From the NCBI GenBank assembly GCA_039590215.1, contig JBDHFX010000118.1, positions 1 through 5,185 of the forward strand: a stretch of 5,185 nt of DNA, in the 5' to 3' direction. Of the stretch, positions 1-5,185 are shown in pieces. The DNA comes from CAMYLR01 sp039590215 (GTDB lineage: Bacteria > Gemmatimonadota > Gemmatimonadetes > JACCXV01 > JAHWKZ01). How positions within the stretch are numbered: the first letter of the stretch is position 1; each line of letters opens with the position of its first letter. Both the position numbers and the translations under genes were made by a program. Under the pieces are notes generated by a model. That model saw nothing but the letters and a program-made list of their open reading frames with translations, had not been told where the DNA came from and did no database searches.

Positions 1-1769
1 TGCTTGGACGAGTTTGTCTGGGCGGCCGAGTTACAGCTCCCCGAAATATCGGGCCAGCTGGCCACCGGGTCGCCGTCATTCAGCCCGGTGATACCGTCGG
101 CCTGCAACCACATCATGAGGTTCGGTATGTCGCCCGGGCCGCCCGGCGGACCGGCATTGGAGGTCACGGTGACGGTCTGCGCAGTGCTGCCCGATCGACC
201 ACCGTCGTCGGTCACGAACAGCGTTACGGTGTAGTCTCCGCCACAGGCGTACGTATGGGACGGGTTCTGAAGCGTCGAGGACCCGCCGTCACCAAAAGCC
301 CAACTCCACGACACCACGCTACCGTCCGAGTCGGTGCTCTGGTCGGTAAACGTGCAATCGAGCTCATTGCAGGAATACGTGAACGCCGCGGTTGGTGATT
401 GGTTGGGATCCCCGGGCGTCAGGTTCCGGATCGCCTCAAAGGCGTTGATGCGCCCATGACCGAACTGAGAATCGGGGCCCGCCGGACCGAGGTCATCGGC
501 GGTGCTCTTCATCTGATTGAGCACCGCATCGTCGTCGGTCAGACCGACCGCGAAGATGAGCGCCCCGAGTCCGGCCGCGTTCGGCGACGCCATCGACGTA
601 CCGGCCTTGTAGCAGTAAATATTATCGCCCTCGAAACAGGTCGAGAGGATCTGGCTGTAGCCGAAGGGGTCCTCGAAGTCGCCGCCCGGTGCCGACAACT
701 CGACCTCGGGTCCGGAGTTCGAGTAGCTGGCGAGGTTGTCACCCCAGTCGGTGGCGCTGACCGCAACACACTCCGGAAACGCGGCCGGGAAGAGCACTGG
801 ACCGGCGTTGTTGCCGGCCGCGCAGAACGGCAGCACGCCGGCGGCGCGAGCCATCTGAAGCGCGGTTTGCTCGGCGATCGACGGCGTGTCGCCACCGAAG
901 CTCATGTTGATGACGTCGGCGCCGTTCAGCACCGCCCAGTCGATCCCGTCGATGATGTCGGTGCTGGCGCACTCGGCGCTGATCAACGTCACCCGGCACA
1001 CCTTGCCGATCGCGAAATCGATGTTGGCGCCGTAGGCCACACCCGACACGCCGACGGCGTTGTTCCCACGGGCTCCTGCGATCCCCGCCACATGCGTACC
1101 GTGTCCCTGATCATCGGCAGCGTCGGGGTCCTGGTTTACGAAGTCGTACTGGACACCAACCCGCCCGACGATATCCTCATGCGTTGCTCGAATCCCGGTA
1201 TCGAGGATCGCGATGCGGGCCGAACCGCTAAACTGCGGCCCGAGGTGATCGTACGCCTCGAGCCAATCCATGTCGGCGTCGACCTGACCCGTGTTGGCCA
1301 ACACCGTGCCGGTGTCTGACCTGACGGTGCCGTCGTTGTCGAGGTCCCACTTGTGCCCGAAGTGCGCATCCGACGGCGCCGAGCACAACGGACAACCGAT
1401 GTCGATCGTGCGGATGTAGTCGGGCTCGGCGAATACCACGTCCGAACGGTTTCGGAGCACACCCACGATTCGCATCTCGTCGCCATTCGTCACGTGTAGC
1501 AAGCGGATCTTCCCCAGATACCGCCTTCCCATCGCTGCCCCCTGGCTGTTGGCGATCGCCACCTCGTTGGCGCCGGCTTTGAACTCGACCAGCACGTGGC
1601 CCGGAACGTATACATCACCGCCGGCTGGCTGGAGCACCGCCGTCGGCGGACGGACCGGTTGCTCGCCAGGAGCTGTGGGGGAATCGTTCGAGCAGGCGAT
1701 CAGAGCGATCAAACCTGCGACAAGAGCGTGGGGGACCAAGAGCGGATGGGTACGCAAGCACGCCTCCAT
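1..1769 (-). CDS. Subtilisin-like (S8) serine protease lipoprotein with PKD domain and start of a ConA-like domain; 3' end outside window
   Basis: Secreted endopeptidase anchored by a lipid. The minus frame is open from the ATG at 1769 to the left edge (589 residues, no stop), so the C-terminus is missing. Numbering from that ATG: residues 1-26 are a lipoprotein signal with hydrophobic core and lipobox LIAC (Cys26); Ser27 at +2 would favour outer-membrane sorting in a diderm. Residues 51-121 resemble a subtilase prodomain (YVPGHVLVEF to VVFAEPDY). The S8 domain spans about 184-450: IAILDTGI (Asp190), GHGTHVAGI (His223), AAGNN (oxyanion Asn320) and GTSMASP (Ser392), so the catalytic set is complete. 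A PKD domain follows at 458-537 (WAFGDGG at 490-496, HTYACGGDYTVTL at 505-517), then a Gly/Pro linker, then from 548 a segment (MMWLQADGITGLNDGDPVASW) like the start of a LamG/concanavalin sandwich. Twelve cysteines beyond Cys26 suggest disulfides and an extracytoplasmic site. A TTG at 1757 is an alternative, perhaps better, start. The substrate is unknown. Confidence 0.93.
   Translation of the reverse strand, partial: MEACLRTHPLLVPHALVAGLIALIACSNDSPTAPGEQPVRPPTAVLQPAGGDVYVPGHVLVEFKAGANEVAIANSQGAAMGRRYLGKIRLLHVTNGDEMRIVGVLRNRSDVVFAEPDYIRTIDIGCPLCSAPSDAHFGHKWDLDNDGTVRSDTGTVLANTGQVDADMDWLEAYDHLGPQFSGSARIAILDTGIRATHEDIVGRVGVQYDFVNQDPDAADDQGHGTHVAGIAGARGNNAVGVSGVAYGANIDFAIGKVCRVTLISAECASTDIIDGIDWAVLNGADVINMSFGGDTPSIAEQTALQMARAAGVLPFCAAGNNAGPVLFPAAFPECVAVSATDWGDNLASYSNSGPEVELSAPGGDFEDPFGYSQILSTCFEGDNIYCYKAGTSMASPNAAGLGALIFAVGLTDDDAVLNQMKSTADDLGPAGPDSQFGHGRINAFEAIRNLTPGDPNQSPTAAFTYSCNELDCTFTDQSTDSDGSVVSWSWAFGDGGSSTLQNPSHTYACGGDYTVTLFVTDDGGRSGSTAQTVTVTSNAGPPGGPGDIPNLMMWLQADGITGLNDGDPVASWPDISGSCNSAAQTNSSK
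1763..1767 (-). promoter_or_regulatory. Shine-Dalgarno GGAGG that favours a TTG start at 1757 for the protease
   Basis: On the minus strand the first in-frame ATG (1769) is followed at once by GGAGG, and five bases later comes an in-frame TTG (1755-1757). The ATG itself has no purine-rich stretch at normal spacing. Starting at TTG gives a 22-residue signal peptide with one Arg, one His and the hydrophobic core before the lipobox Cys, a normal lipoprotein leader. Both starts give the same mature protein after signal peptidase II. Sequence evidence only. Confidence 0.5.
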
Positions 1770-1795
1770 TGGTCAGGTTAGGCCTGTCGTGACCA
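1770..1795 (-). repeat. Inverted repeat TGGTCA-(14)-TGACCA directly before the protease ATG
   Basis: Perfect 6-base arms at 1770-1775 and 1790-1795 are separated by 14 bases that include the palindrome AGGCCT. The proximal arm abuts the ATG at 1769. In RNA it could form a hairpin close to the initiation region; in DNA it could be an operator downstream of the promoter. Neither role is shown, and a 6-base arm can occur by chance. Confidence 0.35.
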
Positions 1796-1802
1796 CTAAA
1801 TT

Positions 1803-1825
1803 GGTCCGCTTGGACCCGAATGTCC
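1803..1825 (-). repeat. Overlapping alternative hairpins in the protease leader
   Basis: On the minus strand three short segments can pair in two exclusive ways: GGAC (1825-1822) with GTCC (1815-1812), or GGTCC (1816-1812) with GGACC (1807-1803) across a 4-base loop. The second is a perfect 5-base GC-rich stem. Neither strand shows the uninterrupted T-run right after the stem that a Rho-independent terminator needs, so this is not called a terminator for hyuAB. The arms lie just downstream of the predicted transcript start. Confidence 0.35.
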
Positions 1826-1833
1826 AGTTTTCT

Positions 1834-1861
1834 ATTATACCACGACCCGACAGTTATACAA
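1834..1861 (-). promoter_or_regulatory. Extended -10 sigma70-type promoter for the protease gene
   Basis: Reading the minus strand, a consensus TATAAT lies at 1839-1834, preceded by TGG at 1842-1840, giving the extended -10 form TGnTATAAT. Sixteen bases upstream is TTGTAT (1861-1856), a weak -35 that keeps TTG and overlaps the TAA stop of hyuB. The predicted transcript start is near 1828-1827, leaving a leader of about 59 bases to the ATG or 71 to the TTG. The segment is a clear AT-rich patch in GC-rich DNA. That it drives the protease is inferred from orientation and distance. Confidence 0.6.
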
Positions 1862-3470
1862 CGACGGGACGCCCCCACCCCCCGCCACCGGGTGTGAGAA
1901 CGCGGATCGCGTCGCCGGGCTGGAGGTCGAGGGTCGCTTTGGCTGCCAGGGGGCGTATCTCCCCGTCCCGAACCAACATATCCTCGCCGGGCTGGCCCGG
2001 CTCCCCACCCGCCAGGCCGTAGGGTCTCGATCGACGCCGCTCGGCGATCAGCGTGCCCTGGGCACGACCCAGGACCCGGATCTCGCGGCACAGGCCGGCG
2101 CCACCCCGGTGCTCGCCGCGGCCTCCCGAATCGGCGCGAATCGCGTATTGCTCGACCCGTAACGGGTACGCGAACTCGAGCGCCTCGATCGGCGTGTTCC
2201 AGGTATTGGTCATGTGCGCATGGGCGCCGTCGAGCCCGGCACCCGTCGGTCCGGCCCCGGTCCCACCGGCGATCGTCTCGTAGAAAGCGTAAGGCTCGCC
2301 GGAGGCCGGGTGCCGCCCACCCAGCGTCAAATTGTTCATCGTTCCCTGGGCAGCGGCGGGAATGACTTGTGGCAGGGCTTTGGCCAGCGCCCCGAGTACC
2401 ACATCGACGATGCGTTGCGAGGTCTCGACGTTGCCGGCGGCCACACCATGGGGCAGCCCGGCGTTGACGATCGTCCCTGGCGATGCCACCACCTCAATCG
2501 GTCGAAAGCACCCTTCGTTGAGCGGCGGCTCATCCGCACCAGCACGCGACCCTTCCCAGGGTGTCGCCATCAAGCACAGAAAGCAGTACCGAACGGCCGA
2601 CAGCGTGATCGCCTCGACGGCGTTGACGCCACCCTCGCATGCCTGCGCCGTGCCAGCGAAGTCGACCGCGACACGATCCCCGGCCACTGTGACCGCGGCC
2701 ACGATCGGTATCGCCTCGGTACCAAAACCGTCGTCGTCGAGAACGTCCTCGAAACGGTATTCGCCATCCGGGATCGCGGCGATGACCGCCCGCATCAGTC
2801 GCTCGCCGTAGTCGATGAGATCGGTCATCCGCGCCGCGAGTTCCACCGGCCCGTGCTTAATCAGCGCACCGCCAAGCCGCCGAGTGCCGACCGCGTGGGC
2901 CGCCTGCTGAGCCCGTAGGTCGCCGCGACGCTCGGATGGCGTGCGGACATTGGCCAGCACCAGGTTCCAGATGTCGTCCCGGCGCGATCCGGCCACGACG
3001 ATCTTGGTCGGCGGGATCCTCAGCCCCTCCTGATAGACGTCCCGGCTCAACGGCATCGAGCCCGGTGTCTCGCCACCCATGTCGGCGTGGTGCGCGCGAG
3101 AAGCCAGGAAGGCGAACGGTCGCTCACCGTCGGCGGCAAAGACGGGGCTCACCATCGTTACGTCGGGTAGGTGCGTGCCGCCGCAGAACGGATCGTTGAG
3201 CGCGACGATGTCGCCCGGTTGCCACTCGTCGAACGCACTCAGCGCCGCCGCGACGGATAACGGCATCGCGCCCAAGTGAACCGGGATCGCCGCCGCCTGG
3301 GCGACGAGTTGGCCCTGGCCGTCGAAGAGCGCCGTCGAGCAATCGCGCCGCTCCTTGATGTTGGGTGAGTATGCGGTGCGGACCAGCGTGGCCAGCATCT
3401 CGTCGGCGAGATTGGCGAAAAGCCCAGCGAAGAGCGATCGCTCCGCAGCGGCTGCCAAGCGCGGCTTCAC
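1854..3470 (-). CDS. hyuB: Hydantoinase B / oxoprolinase family subunit (HyuB), complete
   Basis: Partner subunit of the HyuA protein encoded just upstream, together forming an ATP-dependent cytoplasmic enzyme of the hydantoinase / 5-oxoprolinase / acetone carboxylase superfamily. At 538 residues from the GTG at 3470 it has the family's usual length. Family landmarks: DEMLATLVRTAYSPNIKERRD near the N-terminus (24-44), NDPFCGGTHLPD (92-103), RAHHADMGG (125-133), YETIAGGTGAGPTGAG (397-412), HMTNTWNTPIE (419-429), SGGRGEHRGGAG (448-459) and TPGGGGWGRP at the C-terminus (526-535). The two H-x-x-D motifs (100-103 and 127-130) are candidate metal ligands, by analogy with the Mn site of acetone carboxylase. 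The GTG was chosen because it overlaps the hyuA stop as GTGA, has GGGGG four bases upstream, and matches the family N-terminus; the TTG at 3524 would add 18 residues without family likeness. The exact substrate (hydantoin, 5-oxoproline, a ketone or other) is unknown. Confidence 0.93.
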   Translation of the reverse strand: MKPRLAAAAERSLFAGLFANLADEMLATLVRTAYSPNIKERRDCSTALFDGQGQLVAQAAAIPVHLGAMPLSVAAALSAFDEWQPGDIVALNDPFCGGTHLPDVTMVSPVFAADGERPFAFLASRAHHADMGGETPGSMPLSRDVYQEGLRIPPTKIVVAGSRRDDIWNLVLANVRTPSERRGDLRAQQAAHAVGTRRLGGALIKHGPVELAARMTDLIDYGERLMRAVIAAIPDGEYRFEDVLDDDGFGTEAIPIVAAVTVAGDRVAVDFAGTAQACEGGVNAVEAITLSAVRYCFLCLMATPWEGSRAGADEPPLNEGCFRPIEVVASPGTIVNAGLPHGVAAGNVETSQRIVDVVLGALAKALPQVIPAAAQGTMNNLTLGGRHPASGEPYAFYETIAGGTGAGPTGAGLDGAHAHMTNTWNTPIEALEFAYPLRVEQYAIRADSGGRGEHRGGAGLCREIRVLGRAQGTLIAERRRSRPYGLAGGEPGQPGEDMLVRDGEIRPLAAKATLDLQPGDAIRVLTPGGGGWGRPVVV

Positions 3471-5185
3471 GCTGCCCCCGAAACGAGCAACAGGTGTCCG
3501 TAAGCGTCGACCCTCGCCGACCAACCGGTCGGTAAGTACGTCGTAGCGTAGGGCTCGACCAGGAGCGCCGGCCCGACAATTTGGGTGTGCGCGGCCAACG
3601 CCGTTCGGTCGACGACCGTCACATCGTCGCGGACATCCAACGTGGCTTCCTTGACGCTCACGCCGTCTCTGAGCTCAGCTGGTGGTGGTCGTTCAACCGC
3701 TGCTGCCACGCGAAGCCGCACGGTCACGATCTCAATCGGCTCCTCTTCGGCCGAGTAACCGTGGTATCGCTGGTGGGCGGCATGAAACACCGTTGCCACC
3801 GCAGCCGGATCGTCATGCCAGCCAACCGTCAGCTCGTACGACTGACCGCGGTATCGAGCATCGGCCGTGCGAGTCACAGCGACCGATTCCCGATCGACCC
3901 GCTCTCGATCGAACGCCGCGCGGGCTTCGATTTCGAGGCTGGCAAATACGTCCGCCAGGTTGGCATCCGGTTCCAACGGTCGCATTACCGTACGGCTGTA
4001 CTCCTTGACGACATCGCTCTCAGCAGCGCCCCGTGCCGACAGGACACCCGGATCGCGGGGCACGATGACGCTCGTCAACCCGAGCGACTCGGCCAATGCG
4101 CAGGCGTGAAGCCCGGCGGCGCCACCAAACGCGATCATCGCGAAGTCGCGCGGATCATAGCCCCGCTGAACCGAGATCACGCGCACGGCGCGCTCCATGT
4201 TGGCATTGACAACCGCCACGACACTCCGCGCCGCGGCTTCGCGATCGACACCCATCGGTTCGGCCAACTGCTCGATCGCGGTTTCGGCGCGCTCGATGTC
4301 GAGCGCCATCCGGCCATCGAGGAAATGGCTTGGATCGATCCGCCGAAGTAGCAGGTTGGCATCGGTGACGGTCGGTTCGTCGCCTTTTCCATAGCAAGCC
4401 GGTCCCGGATCAGCCCCGGCGCTTTCCGGCCCCACCAGCAAAGCTCCGCCAGTGTCGAGCCGAGCGATTGACCCACCTCCGGCGCCGACCGTATGGATAT
4501 CGACCATCGACGCTTGGATCGGCAGACCACCGATCTCGGTTTGGGTTGTTCTCCCGAGCTGACCATCGATCAACGAGATGTCGGCGGATGTTCCGCCCAT
4601 GTCCAGCGAGATCACTTTCGGGTCCGGTCCAACCGTCTGGCGGGCCACTTCGAGCGCTCCCATCGCACCGGCCGCAGGACCGGAAAGCACCGTCGCGACC
4701 GCACGCTCCGCTGCCGCCGTTGGGCTCAAGCTCCCGCCCCCCGAGTGAACGACTTGTAGGAGACTTATTCCGGCGCTTGCCGCGCCTTCAGCCAACCGTT
4801 CCACGTAGCGCCGAACCACAGGCGCGACATAGGCGTTGACAACCGTGGTGCTGGTGCGCTCGTACTCGCGAAACTCGGGTGCGATCTCGCACGACAGCGA
4901 GACGTCCAGACCGCGCGCCCTAGCCGCTTCACCGATCGCGCGTTCGTGCTCCGGATCGGCCGCAACCCGTTCGTCGACTTCGAAGCGCAGGGCGTCAGGA
5001 ACGAGCGGCGGCTCCGATCGCGCCGACAGGTCGTAGAGGTGCGGCCGCGTCTGCCGGCCGATCGCTAGGACGTCCCTGAAGCCCCGGGTCGTGATAAGCG
5101 CCGAGAGAGCGCCCTTTCGCTCAAGGAGCGCGTTGGTAGCCACTGTCGACGCGTGGACGAGCGTGGTGTCCGCTGGGTCGGATCG
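3467..5185 (-). CDS. hyuA: Hydantoinase A / oxoprolinase family subunit (HyuA), 5' end outside window, with an apparent internal gap
   Basis: Nucleotide-binding (actin-like ASKHA fold) subunit of the hydantoinase / 5-oxoprolinase superfamily, which couples ATP hydrolysis to opening or carboxylating its substrate. The frame runs in from the right edge; 572 residues are visible and roughly 80 N-terminal ones should lie beyond. Numbering from the edge: HASTVATNALLERKG (11-25; family usually HGTTVATNA), RGFRDVLAIGRQ (34-45), EYERTSTTVVNAYV (107-120), HSGGG (147-151), SGPAAGAMGA (168-177), LDMGGTSADISLID (194-207), HTVGAGGGSIAR (231-242), SAGADPGPACYG (255-266), RGYDPRDF (341-348), FGGAAGLHACALAE (353-366) and RYRGQSYEL (444-452). 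A valine GTG at 5143 lies inside the conserved VATNALLE block and is not the true start. Compared with the family as I recall it, about 40 residues are missing at Ala76/Asp77, though the frame is intact. The stop overlaps the hyuB start. Confidence 0.93.
   Translation of the reverse strand, partial: RSDPADTTLVHASTVATNALLERKGALSALITTRGFRDVLAIGRQTRPHLYDLSARSEPPLVPDALRFEVDERVAADPEHERAIGEAARARGLDVSLSCEIAPEFREYERTSTTVVNAYVAPVVRRYVERLAEGAASAGISLLQVVHSGGGSLSPTAAAERAVATVLSGPAAGAMGALEVARQTVGPDPKVISLDMGGTSADISLIDGQLGRTTQTEIGGLPIQASMVDIHTVGAGGGSIARLDTGGALLVGPESAGADPGPACYGKGDEPTVTDANLLLRRIDPSHFLDGRMALDIERAETAIEQLAEPMGVDREAAARSVVAVVNANMERAVRVISVQRGYDPRDFAMIAFGGAAGLHACALAESLGLTSVIVPRDPGVLSARGAAESDVVKEYSRTVMRPLEPDANLADVFASLEIEARAAFDRERVDRESVAVTRTADARYRGQSYELTVGWHDDPAAVATVFHAAHQRYHGYSAEEEPIEIVTVRLRVAAAVERPPPAELRDGVSVKEATLDVRDDVTVVDRTALAAHTQIVGPALLVEPYATTYLPTGWSARVDAYGHLLLVSGAA

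Noticed and set aside
399..1319. Long plus-strand open frame (306 codons) opposite the protease
   Set aside because: It is the antisense of the S8 catalytic region, is rich in Arg/Val/Gly/His without any domain pattern, has no ribosome binding site I can see, and the minus strand carries clear subtilisin motifs at the same bases.
1803..1840. Plus-strand stem GGTCC-GCTT-GGACC followed later by TTTT as a terminator
   Set aside because: The T-run starts about 10 bases after the stem and is short, and there is no plus-strand gene to terminate. On the minus strand no T-run follows the stem either.
1549..2022. Plus-strand open frame crossing the hyuB-protease gap
   Set aside because: It overlaps two well-supported minus genes and the promoter, is Pro/Ser/Arg-rich, and resembles no family.
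2214..2918. Plus-strand open frame (234 codons) opposite hyuB
   Set aside because: Antisense shadow of conserved HyuB coding sequence, with low-complexity Arg/Gly/Asp-rich translation.
3581..4351. Plus-strand open frame (256 codons) opposite hyuA
   Set aside because: The minus strand shows conserved HyuA motifs throughout. The plus frame has no recognisable domain and arises from GC-rich codon structure.
4940..4975. Compensated frameshift as the cause of the HyuA gap
   Set aside because: Residues on both sides match the family right up to the junction, with no scrambled stretch, and the other frames here do not encode the missing segment. The bases are simply absent.
3467..5143. Taking GTG at 5143 as the hyuA start
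   Set aside because: Upstream codons to the edge read DPADTTLVHAST, which continues the conserved family block, so the gene starts outside the window.

Overview
The window is high-GC (roughly 60-65% by eye) bacterial chromosome, with every supportable gene on the minus strand. Reading in the direction of transcription (right to left), it holds the 3' part of hyuA, a complete hyuB, an 84-base gap with a strong-looking promoter, and the 5' part of a large gene for a secreted subtilisin-like lipoprotein protease that leaves the window at its left edge. No tRNA, rRNA, CRISPR, insertion sequence or phage gene is visible. The organism cannot be named. The lipobox, the PKD-bearing subtilase and the hydantoinase/oxoprolinase pair fit a Proteobacterium, Myxococcota, Acidobacteriota or similar high-GC lineage; this is inference only.

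Right half (1854-5185): hyuA and hyuB share a GTGA overlap, so they are almost certainly translationally coupled subunits of one ATP-dependent amidohydrolase or carboxylase of the hydantoinase/5-oxoprolinase/acetone carboxylase superfamily. HyuA would supply the actin-like nucleotide-binding fold and HyuB the partner catalytic subunit. The substrate cannot be read from the sequence. No third (gamma) subunit follows hyuB. The HyuA here appears to lack about 40 residues of its N-terminal domain, which is the most unusual protein-level feature in the window.

Gap (1770-1853): a short AT-rich island in GC-rich DNA carries an extended -10 promoter (TG-G-TATAAT) whose -35 element overlaps the hyuB stop codon. 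Downstream lie several short inverted repeats and a Shine-Dalgarno sequence (GGAGG) that sits just after the first ATG and points to a TTG start four codons further in.

Left half (1-1769): a continuous minus-strand frame with no stop encodes, in order, a lipoprotein signal peptide, a protease prodomain, a complete Asp/His/Asn/Ser subtilisin (S8) domain, a PKD domain, and the start of what looks like a concanavalin/LamG-type beta-sandwich. It is a cell-surface or outer-membrane-anchored protease. Its own promoter suggests it is regulated apart from hyuAB, and I see no functional link between them.

I did not find convincing evidence of a wholly new system. The points most worth a second look are the HyuA internal gap, the protease leader and start, and the strong excess of CGATCG hexamers.
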